From: Hymenopus coronatus
Lineage: Eukaryota > Arthropoda > Insecta > Mantodea > Hymenopodidae
Assembly: GCA_030762935.1 (NCBI GenBank)
Contig: CM060898.1
Coordinates: 97,198,781-97,262,780, forward strand
Length of the DNA stretch: 64,000 nucleotides
Direction: 5' to 3'
Positions 42,991 to 53,588 of the stretch are shown in pieces. Positions within the stretch are counted from its first letter, which is position 1; each line of letters starts with the position of its first letter. A model generated the notes under the pieces. The model did not search any database. It was given only the letters and a program-made list of their open reading frames with translations, and had not been told where the DNA came from. The translations under genes and the position numbers were made by a program.

Positions 42991-44264
42991 CGAGGGCCGT
43001 TTTTTCAACCTACGATAAGCTATAAATAAAAGACAAGTTCATAGAAAACACAAGCTTTGTACACTTATGGTTACTTTTCAACGTAATCACCGAGAAAGAT
43101 TGAGACATTTATCGTACCTGTGCACAAGCTTTGCAATACCCGCTTCAAAAAATGTTGCCACCAATGATTTCAAATGAGCATGACGTTGTTTTGAAGATCT
43201 TCGTTGGCTTGAAAGTGCTGCCCTCCTAGCCACGTCTTCAGCTCATGGAAAAGGTGAAAGTCGCTGGGTATCATATCAGGACTGTACGGCAAATGATCGA
43301 AAATGTCCCATTAAAATTGTTCAAGGAGCCGATGGGTTGTGTCAGCAGTGTGTGGACGAGCGTGGTCATGAATCAACATAATTCTGAAGTCAGCATTCCT
43401 CTTTTTTGTTTTGAATGGCTCTCCGCAAACGTTGTAAGGTTTCACAATGAGCAGCTGCATTGATAGTGGTTCCGGGGTGCATAATCTCTACAAGCAACAC
43501 ACGGTAGCCATAACCTCTCTGTTGTTGAATTTTTTTGGTTTGTTTGGTGAATTTGGATGCATCCATTGTTGTGATTGTCGTTTTGTTTTCGGTGTGTCAT
43601 ATTGCATTCAAGTTTCATCTCCAGTAAAAATAGATTTCCAAAAGTACTCTCCTTCATCGTGATAACGGCCAAGGTAATTCAAAGCTGACGCCATTCGGTG
43701 ACTTTTGTGGGCGTCCGTCAACATTTTTGAAATCCAACGAGCACAAAGTTTTTTATAGCCTAAATGTTCAGTAATAATAGAATGTACGACAGATCTTGAA
43801 ACTTCCGGAATTTTCATAGACAAAGTAGTTATGGTGAGCCTACGATTTTCTCTAATCATTCTGTCAATTCGTTCAACAAGGTCAGTTGTAACGACTGATT
43901 TGCGTCCTTAGTCTCCTTCATCATGCACGTCATTTCGGCCATCTTTATACTTTCGTCACCTTTCACGCAATACACCATCAGTCATGATGTTATCACCGTA
44001 CACTCGGCACATTCTCCGATGAATTTTTGCTGCACTGTTCCCTTCTAATTGCAGAAACCGAATTACACTTTGTAATTCACACTGGCGGGAGTAACAATGA
44101 CGGCAACCATATTTACTTGGCTGTAGTGCAACGCAGACTGATGCTTTGAGGTCGGCAATGGCGGAATGTATAGTGCGAGCGTTGCGCAGTAGTCTACAGC
44201 TTACTGCCGTTCGCGTAGCTTCCATACTAAGCGATCGGAGGTTGAAAAAAAAAACGGCCCTCGT
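42991..44264 (-). mobile_element. Mariner element 1: complete element with inverted repeats
   Basis: A 1,274-bp element flanked by TA on both sides (42989-42990 and 44265-44266). The left end CGAGGGCCGTTTTTTCAACC matches the reverse complement of the right end CGAGGGCCGTTTTTTTTTTC, then CAACCTCCGAT against CAACCTACGAT. Size, TA target and transposase content are those of mariner. Confidence 0.95.
43040..44225 (-). pseudogene. Mariner element 1 transposase, frameshifted
   Basis: The minus strand gives a near-complete mariner transposase over several frames. The N-terminal helix-turn-helix has QCELQSVIRFLQLEGNSAA and KIHRRMCRVYGDNIM (about 44080-43980). The second half of the DNA-binding part has RRLTITTLSMKIPEVSRSVV (about 43845-43790). 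The linker region WISKMLTDAHK is a decayed form of the family's W-V-P-x-x-L motif. The catalytic triad is readable: TGDET (about 43615), LIHDHARPHTA (about 43370) and SPDMIPSDFHLF (about 43275), which fits the D,D34D type. Frames change near 43950, 43640 and 43440, and there is an in-frame stop after LLEQF. The enzyme would cut and paste the element at TA sites; this copy needs an outside source of transposase. Confidence 0.9.
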
Positions 44265-44310
44265 AATTAAAATCACTCTTAGCTGTGGTTTCATGCCAAA
44301 GAATGTTTTT

Positions 44311-45184
44311 ACTTTCTCTATACGTACTATGTACATAGTGTATAGAGAAGGTATTGCATTATACCCAAGAATTCGATACCGAGATTCCACCGGATATACA
44401 TGTTTTGAGATCACCTGAATCCAAAAAAAAGTATTTTTAGAAAAATGTCCGTGGGCATGTCTGTCTATGTGTATGTGTGTGTCTGTGGGCAGCATAGTTC
44501 AAAAACGAAAAGACCGTTAAATACCAAACTTGGTATTTAAGGTCCATATCTTCCAAGGATGTGACACGAAGATTTTTCAAGCCAATTCCCCCAACCCCAA
44601 GTACCCTTCACATGGAAACATTTTCGAAAATTTTGGTTTTCTAAAAAATGGCTAACAATTTTGATTAACATATCATATATTAAAGATATATACTTGACAA
44701 ATAATACGTATATCTTGAATTTTCTGGGAATAGCCTCTGAAGACTACTTTATTCTGGATGAATTTTACGGAATTTTGTGTAACTGATAAACCGTAAGAGA
44801 TAGACAAAAACTTACCTCACAAAAAATGTAGAGCACATTGAAACACACAGTTTATGTTATATACATTTTTTTTCGTGGAGCTGATGGTTTTTTGATATTC
44901 CTTGTTTTTTGTTTCAGCCTTAAAAATCCTATACTTTTCTCATACAGGAATTTGTCAACTCCTGTCCATACAAACAAAGGAACTTCAGTGACATAGCAGC
45001 CATCTTTTTCAATCACTTTAACCTATGTTACTCCTTTATTTCGCTTCTACTTACAGGGAAGCAAGTAATAAGACTATTTCTGCTAATTTTTTCTCATTTG
45101 GCATGAATTAAATAGAAGCATAAACTCTTTAACAAAAATTTGTTGCAGAGTTATAGAGAAAGTCATGTGAATGGAACACATCAG
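44311..45184 (-). mobile_element. Family H, full-length copy, well preserved
   Basis: Begins ACTTTCTCTATACGTAC with hairpin ACTATGTACATAGT, has the perfect palindrome AAATACCAAACTTGGTATTT at about 44520, and ends ACACATCAGA; 874 bp. A good reference copy for a consensus. It stands 46 bp from the mariner end. Confidence 0.94.
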
Positions 45185-45552
45185 ATATTCTTTAGCATAG
45201 CTTAAAGTTTACAGTCTTTTATTTATTGACTTTCTGCTCATGTAGAGCAGCTAAATTATCCATATTGTATCTCTTAATGCAATGCTGACAAGTCATTTTT
45301 CGTCAATAAATTACACTAACTGTATAAGTTTATGTACACTGTCTCTAAATCATGATGCCTAGCTATACACACTTTATTACCTAAGCCTGACTAAAACCTA
45401 ATCACTGTTTTCCAGAAGTTCCTAGAAAGGATGTCACTATGCCATAAATATTCACAAACGGAAGCATCAAATATTTCCATTGATTCCTGCCCCTGAAAAA
45501 AATGCTACCGTAGGGTTATTATTATTATTATTATTATTATTGTTATTATTAT
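45185..45552. other. Unclassified sequence ending in (TTA)n
   Basis: No gene seen. A (TTA)n array of about 35 bp lies at 45517-45552, next to the SINE-F-like repeat. Confidence 0.45.
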
Positions 45553-45785
45553 GAGAAGCTTAACGTCCTTTTACCTGGAAGGTCATATCGGACGATCAAT
45601 GAAATGGGTAAAATTATGCTCAAATATACTCGTGATACATAACGCTTAAAATAACCGACATTCGTCTTCACAGGATAACGGAAAACCTCGAAAAAATCTC
45701 ATCCAGGTAACCGAAATTGGAACTCGATACCTCTTTCTTGAATGTTACAGACACGCTACTCCCTCACTATGGAGGTGGGTTATTA
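45553..45785. repeat. SINE-F-like repeat, copy 2, between two (ATT)n arrays
   Basis: Shares AGGTCATATCGGACG, CGACATTCGTCTTCAC and AAAAAATCTCATCC with 22016-22198. Its far end, CTCCCTCACTATGGAGGTGGG, could be the start of a reversed tRNA-like head. A second (ATT)n array follows at 45781-45810. Confidence 0.6.
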
Positions 45786-45810
45786 TTATTATTATTATTG
45801 TTATTATTAT

Positions 45811-46061
45811 TAACTTCACGGCGGTAAGTGAACTAGTCAAGTACTCACACATTGGTCTCCAACCCAACACTCAATTATCTCATATACAAATCAGTGGACG
45901 AGGGAAAGAAAATGTCCGGGCAATAGTCTTACCCGCTCGAACTTTGCACACATACTGTGAGGATTTGTCATGCCCAGTTCTAAAAAGAACAATAAATTTA
46001 GCTAATTACTAGATAGGGAGGAATCTGGTGAAATCTTGACATGGGATTTTTGGGTAGAATA
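45811..46061. other. Unclassified sequence ending in a short family H fragment
   Basis: At 46025-46060 lies CTGGTGAAATCTTGACATGG and TTTTTGGGTAGAATAC, matching the family H block next to the hairpin. Mariner element 2 begins in its TA. Confidence 0.5.
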
Positions 46062-47219
46062 CGAGGGATGTTCCAGAAGTACCCAACCTAACAAGGAAAG
46101 AACAAACATTTTGAAAGAAAAAATCTTTTTTTCTCTACGTAGTCTCCTTTCAGCTCGATACACTTCTCCCAGTGATGTTCAATAGCTTCCATAACCTGTT
46201 TCAAGTGAGGTCTGAAAAAAAGCCATCAACTGCAGACTTCACCTCTTTATTGCTGGCAAATCTGCCAAGCTATTTCTTCAAGTTTGGAAATAGAAAATAA
46301 TCATAGAGGGCTAAATCTGGCGAATAGGAAGCATGAGTAAGCAATTTGAACTTTAACTCAGGCGATAATGGACATGAAAACTGTTCCACTGTCTTGATGA
46401 AACAAAACTTTCTTTTTGGCTAAATGCGGCCGTTTTTGCTCGATTTCATCACTTAAACGTTGTAACAATTTCGCATAATGTTCGCTATTGATTATTTTCC
46501 TTTTTTGAGATAATTAATGACATTTATCCTGGGTGCGTCCCAGAAAACTGATGCCATGACCTTGTCTGCAGCTAGAACTCTCTTCGCCTTCTTTGGAACC
46601 GATTCTCCCCTTCCAATCCATTATTTTGATTGTTCCTTCGTCTCAGGTTTGAAATGATGGATTCCTCCATTGCTATGAATCGACGCAAAAACTCAGCTTT
46701 ATTGCAGCGAAACATTGCCAAATACTCGACTGAAGCATCCTTCCGACGCTGTTTTTGTTCGATTGTGAGCAAACGTGTCACCCACCTTGCACACAATTTT
46801 CTCATATACAAATTTTCAGTTAGTATGCGATGTGCACAGTTTCTTGAAATGCCTGTAATGTCGATAACTGGGATGTTCGTCTTGGCAGCTCGTACGGCCG
46901 CCACCCGATATTTCACTGTTGTCAACGAAGGAGCAGACTCCCCCATAAGTAGAATCTAGCTTAGCTTTAATGTTAGTTGGACTAAGACCTTTCAAATTAA
47001 AATATTGTATCACATAACGAAGATCAGTTTTATCCATGTATATAAATTCACTGAGAGCATTCACTAATGATGGCTGCCAAACAAATACTAAACAATGTAA
47101 AATCGTCAAACTTTAAACTTAAGCTTTCTAAGGTTGGTATTTTTTACTATTGTTGTTGTTGTTTGAAACAACAACCGCTATCTATACGCCAGGTCGGGTA
47201 ACTTCTCGGACAGCTACTG
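46062..47219 (-). mobile_element. Mariner element 2: complete element with decayed inverted repeats
   Basis: About 1,158 bp between TA dinucleotides (46060-46061 and 47220-47221). The left end reads CGAGGGATGTTCCAGAAGTA then CCCAACC; the reverse complement of the right end reads CAGTAGCTGTCCGAGAAGTT then ACCCGACC. The pairing is imperfect but collinear. Confidence 0.88.
46180..47040 (-). pseudogene. Mariner element 2 transposase, degenerate
   Basis: On the minus strand: MDKTDLRYVIQYFNLKGLSP (about 47035) with ESAPSLTTVKYRVA downstream form the N-terminal DNA-binding part. LYMRKLCARWVTRLLTIEQKQ, EYLAMF and EFLRRFIAMEES follow at 46800-46690. Next come LFHQDSG (about 46395) and SYSPDLALYDYFLFPNLKK (about 46300). 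The last two give the second and third catalytic Asp of a D,D34D mariner; the first appears as Glu in MEES where MDET is usual. A lost G shifts the frame near 46930, and stops and shifts follow at 46640-46400. It belongs to a different mariner lineage from element 1, judged by the N-terminal sequence. It is inactive. Confidence 0.88.
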
Positions 47220-47221
47220 TA

Positions 47222-47290
47222 CATGTATATACGAGAGAGGGAGGGGCAGAGGGAGAGGGAGGGGCAGAGGGGGAGCGGGAGGGAGAGTAA
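47222..47290. repeat. (GA/GGGA)n purine-rich low-complexity tract
   Basis: Irregular GAGGGAGGGGCAGAGG units beside the right end of mariner element 2. Confidence 0.9.
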
Positions 47291-47867
47291 AACATTTTAA
47301 CCGCTGAAATGCATTCATATTAAGGTACCAATTTATAACTATTTTCCTAACAGTCTGTATGAATGCCCCCTTCATTGTCTGGTCATTCTCTCATACGCAT
47401 ACTGAGAGTCCCTCAAGAAAATTAGCTCTAAAGTTTTAATAATCATGGCTATTTGAAATTAGTTCACCATTTCATTCGAGCGATAAGGGGATATTGACAA
47501 TCAAAGCTTTTATTACATTCTATTGCTATGCATGCACCAAAGCATTTTTCCTGAGGCAGTTATTGCTGTGTGCAAAGAGAGAAAACATTGCATGGGAAGT
47601 TCCTTGCGGTAACACGTACACACGTACCTATGTAAACAGTTCGATAATCGATCGTAATACGATTTCACTTCGGTGTAAATCTGTGGGTAATTAATTACCT
47701 TTATAGAGAGCAATTTTAAACCTTTCAGGTAAAACTTTAATGTCAATAAAGACTTTTAATGGGATAATATCAGAAGTACTTGCTAATAACTCTTTTGAAG
47801 TGCCTAATGGAAAATTGGTACCTGCGACTGTTTAATGTCTTTGCTGCTTACCTGCAGCAAGAAATTA
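47291..47867. other. Unclassified sequence, no gene seen
   Basis: No repeat block, RNA gene or protein-like frame recognised. Confidence 0.4.
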
Positions 47868-47940
47868 TTGCATTTCACCCTAAAGTTGAAAGCGAGGTTT
47901 TATCGAAAATAAATGTTTTTAGGCTCCCTATATAAGAAAA
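47868..47940 (-). repeat. Family H fragment near the 3' end
   Basis: GCATTTCACCCTAAAGTTG, TATCGAAAATAAATG and AGGCTCCC correspond to the family block beside the hairpin, in reverse. It is broken at the A run where the plus-oriented 5' end starts. Confidence 0.65.
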
Positions 47941-47943
47941 TTA

Positions 47944-48075
47944 TCTGATGTGTTCCATCACATGACTTTCTCTACATCTTTGTAACAAATTGTTGTTAAA
48001 AGCTTCATGACAATCGAGATAAGCATTAGGAGAAATTGTCCTTATTTCTTGGTTCCTTGTCAGCAGAAGGGAAAA
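47944..48075 (+). repeat. Family H copy, 5' fragment (interrupted)
   Basis: Begins TCTGATGTGTTCC and runs to CAGCAGAAGGGAAAAAA, where another family H copy starts. Confidence 0.8.
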
Positions 48076-48079
48076 AATA

Positions 48080-48943
48080 TCTAATGTGTTCCATTCACAT
48101 GATGTCCTCTAGTTGTTCGGTAAACAAACCTTTTATTCCAAAAATTAATCTGTTATCTATATCATGCTAATCCAGATAAACATAAGCAGAGTCTTATTAC
48201 TAGCTACCTTATAAGCAGAAAGGAGATAAGAAAAACGGACTAAAGCGATAGTCTCGTCCTATAAAAGCTGGTTGGTATGTGAAACAATTGAAATTCCAAT
48301 TTCTTTGCTTGCCAGGAATAAACAAACGAGAAACGAGAAGAAAGATGTCTTAGCGTTTGAGAAAAGAGGCTAAAATTGAAACCAATAATCCGAAATACCT
48401 TGAAAACGGTTAACTCTACAAAAAGTGTACACGTCATAAATTGTGTGTTTTAATGAGATCTATATTGTTTTGTGTATCAAATTTTTGTATATATTATACA
48501 AAATGCATCCAGTTATAGAAAAGTCATCCAGAATGAAGAAATCTTCAGAGACTACTCTCAGAAAATTCAATATATTCATTTCGTTTGTCATAAAAATATC
48601 TTAAACATAGAGTACTTTAATCAAAATCGTTAAGATACATATTTGAGAACATAAACATTTTCGAAAAATGTTCTATGTAAAGTATTGGGGGTATTTTCTT
48701 GAAAATTTTCGTATCGCATTCTTGGGAGATTCCAAACTTAAATTCCAAGTTTGGTATTTAACGGTCTTTTCGTTTCTGAGCTATGCTGTCCACAGGCACA
48801 CACGGACGCTTTTCTAAAAATGATTTTTTTTTCGATTCAGGGGTACCCAAAACATGTATTTCCGGTTAAATCTCGGTATAAAATTTTGGGGTGATTTACA
48901 ATACTTCCTCTCTTTATTATGTACATAATACAAGTAGAAAAGT
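48080..48943 (+). mobile_element. Family H, full-length copy with variant cassette
   Basis: Begins TCTAATGTGTTCC. It has the cassette TTCTTTGCTTGCCAGGAATA and AAACAAACGAGAAACGAG in place of the usual TTGTTTGTATGGACAGGAG, a palindrome-like AATTCCAAGTTTGGTATTT, and a hairpin around TTATGTACATAATAC ending AAAAGT. Confidence 0.9.
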
Positions 48944-49074
48944 AAAATGTTTTATTTGAACTCAGGGTACCTCATAACATATATTTGCGGCGAAATCCTG
49001 ACCATGACTCTTAAGGCGGAATACAATACCTTCTCTATCTACTATGTACACTGTACATGAGTGCTAGAGAAAGT
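48944..49074 (+). repeat. Extra family H 3' end module
   Basis: Repeats the final block after a complete 3' end: TTTGAACTCAGGGTACCTC, TTGCGGCGAAATCCTG, GGAATACAATACCTTCTC and a hairpin around TGTACACTGTACA ending AGAGAAAGT. It is a second case like 34033-34150. Confidence 0.82.
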
Positions 49075-49540
49075 AATAATACAGTTAATTACTACGCGCT
49101 CTCGCGTTATAACATGACTTATTATGTGAAAACCCTTTTTACTTCTTTAAGTCTCTTATCACATCTAGCTCTTCCATAAGTCTATTTGTCCGAAATTGAA
49201 TCTCTAGAATAAAGGAGCACGCACTAGGGTTCTTAATTTTGTCATATTGCGCTGAAACACGTCCTCCCAAAATTTTGAAACGCGAAAGGTGTCTTAGCTC
49301 ACCTCAACGGCCTCCTGCCCAACCGACTAACCCCTGGCTATCTTCTTCTCGTCCAAGGTTCTAACGCTAACTGATTGTAATTCTTGCTGGTTGTCTCCCC
49401 CGGGGCCAGCGATTCGCCCGCACACATTTTTGCGCAAGTTCTCTGCTGACTGCCAAGGAAAATGCCTCAAATTGGATCCGCCGATTACACAAGGAACATT
49501 TTAAACGAGCAATTTTAGCATTCCGATCCCGTAACAAGAG
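49075..49540. other. Unclassified sequence, no gene seen
   Basis: GC content is somewhat higher at 49300-49450. No tRNA-like head, repeat block or coding pattern was recognised. Confidence 0.35.
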
Positions 49541-49542
49541 TT

Positions 49543-49720
49543 TATTATTTCCAAGATATTCCTTATTATTTGTTCAATTTTAAAATAATTTTCTTATACA
49601 GGAATTTGTGCACCACTGATAATGCAAAGAAACGAATTTCAGTCACATAGCAACCAGCTTTTAAAAGCTGGACTATCGTTTTAGCCTAGTGTACCGCCTT
49701 ATTTCCCTACCTTATTTCAA
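49543..49720 (-). repeat. Family H fragment
   Basis: TTCCAAGATATTCCTTATTATTTG-type start, CTTATACAGGAATTTGTGC, CACATAGCAACCAGC and TCGTTTTAGCCTAGTG are family blocks in reverse order for the plus strand. Both ends are missing. Confidence 0.75.
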
Positions 49721-50239
49721 CTAAGTCAGTACCTCAAAGGTAAAAGGTTAGTTGTCACATTTTCACCAGTTTACAATAGAAAGAAAAACGTGATTTTTTC
49801 TTTGAAAATATATAATAATTCACTTATAAATGTATTGATTTGTACTGTAGTTAAAATGCAATACTGAAATTTGTTACAGCTAATACATTTTTAATACATT
49901 TTAAAGCAATTACAGAAATATAAATTTTTATGGACTTCCGTTCTTATATAACTAGCCTAAACGATTATACGTCTAGGCTTTAACAGACTTCCAATCTTAC
50001 ACCACTAACCAAAACACAAGGAAACTGTTTATAAACAAATTACAAACTCTAACCTTGAAGCAGAATACAATGAATAAGCTTTCAGTAAGATGTTAATGAT
50101 ATTAGAACACATCAATACAACATAAAATATTTATGGAACTGCCAATTATCTTAAATTCCAACAATAAAACATGAAATGTATGAATTAGTTGATGTAATTT
50201 TTCCTTGATATTTATCATATCACTTATCTGGTTGAGCAC
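49721..50239. other. AT-rich sequence, no gene seen
   Basis: No recognisable repeat or coding frame. It could be flanking or 3' untranslated sequence of the relic gene on the minus strand at 50240. Confidence 0.35.
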
Positions 50240-51260
50240 ATATCACACATTTCCATGAATATCATCATCTTCATCTTCTTCGCGTTCCATATGAGGAATG
50301 TTGTCATAGAAGGCATGGCAAGTGGATGGTAACCACTGCTTTAATGCAATCAATCTTTGTATTTGTGCAGAGAAATGCTTTTCATACTAGATCTCAATTG
50401 CGGAACACAGGAAAAATACATTCTTTTCTGAGGTGCCTTCCCAAATCGACAGTTTTGAATTCGCCATCTTGAGTTTTGCAAAACAGTTTTCCAGGATCAG
50501 TTTTCCTTACTTGAAGCCAAACACAAAAAGACAAAGCAAATACTTCACCATTACTATATTTTTTTCCTATAATAAGGAGACTATATCTTCCTTCTTTCAA
50601 ATTTCCAAAATATTTGAAATCACTCATCTCCATATCGTAAACTTTAAATGGATTCTTCTACTTGCATGTGTGAATGAACTGAATCCAGTCATGTGGAGTG
50701 CAAATCTGAAACTGAGGGAGATTTTCTTTTCAATCATGGAATGAGCTACATCCATTTCCATGTGTGTGTGTGTTTGTTTTCTCTTAATAATATAAATTTA
50801 AGGTTGATTGTTTTAATAGAAGAAGCAGAAACCAACCACATATAAAGATGTCGTTGATATTTCTGTTTTGACCATGACCATTGTCAGACTAAACAGACAA
50901 TTCAGTCTAGTTTGTGAATTATCAAAAATTCATTCATTGAAGCAGGAAGCAAATTCATTACTACCTCTTCCTTCTTTTGTTTCATCCCACAAACGGTAAC
51001 AATTTTTATTTTTGTGACATCAGAAATGGTATAGTTGAAAAACCATAGTTTGCGCAGATAGAAACTTTGTACTATTTGTAAGCGGTGGTGTGGGTAGCCT
51101 TCTTTCCAACTCTCTTTTTTGTCCAAATTTTGTCTCTGTTCTTTAAATTATATCTCAGTTGTGCTTCAGCGTTATGAGAATTTAACTGTGATGTTATTTC
51201 TTGCTTTTCTGAATCCTCTGCTTCTGCCTGAGCAACTCTTAGTTTATCGTATGTTTCATA
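50240..51260 (-). pseudogene. Relic of an uncharacterised transposase-like gene
   Basis: The minus strand gives collinear protein-like pieces in changing frames: LRVAQAEAEDSEKQEITS with AEAQLRYNLKNRDKIW (about 51250-51120); FYLRKLWFFNYTISDV and EVVMNLLPASMNEF (about 51065-50920); MIEKKIS, THDWIQFIHTC and KNPFKVYDMEMSDFKYF (about 50745-50600); VWLQVRKTDPGKLFCKTQ (about 50510); and a C-terminal end with LPSTCHAFYDNIPH and an acidic tail (about 50340-50260). As I recall, this order (charged linker, YYKRKLW-NFTI motif, DSVH-IEK region, HxFYxNLP end) belongs to a large family of uncharacterised arthropod proteins thought to be transposase-derived. The part expected to carry the central SDNC-type catalytic motif, between about 50900 and 50760, is absent. 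I do not know the family's name or function. Confidence 0.5.
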
Positions 51261-52934
51261 GGTGTCATTGCTTGGCTCTTTGAATAAATATTGAAACTAT
51301 TCATTAATAACTTTGCAGTACACAAAGTATGATGCTATTCATTCTCAGGTTCGCATATTTTCACAACCCTCTTTTAAATAAATTACTGTGGTACGAGTAT
51401 TTAAATAACTTCCCAGGTATTTTCTGCTCGTCCACTCACGCTGTAATGGCGTTGTTCAACTAAAATTTTCAGGATATGTTCTTTTATTTGATTGTGACTT
51501 CTTTGGTTTTGTTTGGTGGAGCTTTTTTATCTCTTTGGTCAGATAATTACGTCTGTCACATGCAAGCTTTTTGTTTTGTTTTGCTTACAGTTTCTATCAC
51601 AATTTTTTATCCTACTGCTAAGGGTTCAGAAAACTACTTTACAAATTTTCATCTCTGAACTATCAATGAGAAATGTATAGAACTAATCTTTACTTCGGAC
51701 TTCTTGCTGATTATTTATTGGTCTCTTTCTTGCTACATTAGTAGTCTTCACCAAAGACGGAAGATGCTCAGTTTTCTGTGACCAAGCTTCTCACCAGACC
51801 AAATTGAATTATAGATTTTCTATCTATTTTCTTCTGAAACCTTTACGTAGCACTTCAAACGATACTTACAAGAGGGTTTCATTTTTCTTGCCTGAACAAC
51901 CTACCTTTCTTAGACACGTGAGTTTCCCCCATTTATATTCTCATTTTCCGCACTGTCGATTTCCACAGGCGCTTAAAAATAATGCGTGTTCTACCTTTCT
52001 GATGCCCACTCAAATTTTCAATTTAATGTTCCTCTTGTCCTGTAGCTTTTTAAAGAGTGTGGTTTTGCACGCGAAATTAGAGGTCCCTCACCACTAAAAA
52101 CTAAATCCGAGGATGGAACTTTTTTTGGCTTTTGCTCTTGAAGATTCAAGTACTTCACAACAGCTTGTATTTTAGGAATAGAGTTGAACTAGTTGAGCTA
52201 TCTGAAATATCTAACAATATTATTAGATGTAATAAATTACTCATTTTAATTTTGTTTAAAGGTGGCACCTGTTACATATGGTACATAATTGTATTTTTAC
52301 AATGTTTGGAGAGATATCCTGCATAATCCACTCATGCAATTCATCTTGGCATGGTTTTCGTTTGGAAAATGAAGCAGTGGTTTCTTCTGCGTTAAAGGAA
52401 TAGGAAATTTACTTATACCACAGAAAATTATGTAAATTAAAAGTAACATGCTAATTCTAAAACACCTCTTACTAACTACATTAATTGTTTCATTAATTTA
52501 CTTCACCTCCAGAGAAGCTGCACAAACAAACCATCTTTTTCTCTTGGAATACATCACTAGGTACTGTTTTCCCTACAAAATCCTAAAACAGATTGAAACA
52601 GGCTACTCGTTGTGAACTTGTATGAGAAAGGGTTCTCAGATCTCAAAATCTCTTTGTCAATATAACAGATTTATTGGACACCCGACTGTCTACCTCTAAA
52701 ATTTGGGCAATAAAACGTTCAAGGGATAATGGTAAAATAGACATCTGATAATTTACCGTCAGATTGATATGTGGACAGGCGAGTTTTTACTTCTCACTAT
52801 CTAGAGACCTATGCGGTATTGGACTTCAGACTATTTACCGCTGAAAAGAGAATAAAGAATTATATATAATTCATAAAATTATATTCATTTAAAACAAATG
52901 GACTCCCACAAATGGACTCCCACCTTTTACCTCT
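51261..52934. other. Unclassified sequence, possibly the upstream part of the relic gene
   Basis: Minus-strand pieces such as LHVTDVII with Lys-rich neighbours near 51550 may be the Cys/Lys-rich N-terminal part of the relic at 50240-51260, but they are too decayed to join. No family H block appears until 52935, which makes this and 49721-50239 the longest stretch without that family. Confidence 0.35.
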
Positions 52935-53070
52935 GAGTTACAGAAGTAATAAGATTATTTCTGCTAATATTTATCTTGATTAGCATGAAGTAGATAACAG
53001 GATAAACTTTTTAAGATTAATTTATAATAGAGATGTAGAGAAAATTATGTCAACGGAACATATCAGATAT
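52935..53070 (-). repeat. Family H 5'-end fragment
   Basis: GTTACAGAAGTAATAAG, TTGATTAGCATGAAGTAG and GGAACATATCAGATA give the 5' terminal 135 bp of the family in reverse. Confidence 0.75.
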
Positions 53071-53149
53071 TTGCTTTTTCTTTTTTGGGACGGAATTCCA
53101 AAATCAACAAATGGACATCCGCATTCAAAATATACGACGATCGCTGTAG

Positions 53150-53288
53150 CTTTCTATATTCTTCTTACACCCACAATGAAATGTGTAAATGTGAATTGAA
53201 TATTTATCTCTAAGGTAGAAGATTAACTTTTTAAAAGAATAGCTATGGAAGAAAAAATAGAGAAAATAATGTGAATGGAGTTCATAAT
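53150..53288 (-). repeat. Family H 5'-end fragment, diverged
   Basis: ATTTATCTCTAAGGTAGAAG and AATAATGTGAATGGAGTTC, then ATAATAC, are a decayed second 5' end shortly after the previous one. Confidence 0.55.
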
Positions 53289-53588
53289 ACTTTTTATTAG
53301 TAAAACAAGTATTTTATTCTTAATTCCTACTTTCTCTTTGAATTTTTTGTGTTTTTTTCAGTGTTTGATTATATGCTGTGTGATCAACAGTCATAGATAT
53401 GGTATCGGGTAATATAATATTCTGCTGCCGCATCAGAGTGAATACAGCTGGAATTAAAGAATAAAACAAAACAAAACGGTATAAAAAATCTGCAATATCA
53501 TACACCGGGACTTAATTCCTTACCCAGGGCATGTTTTCTAAGCCTTTATCATGTATTTACAGTACTGAAAACAATTCTTAGAACCTTT

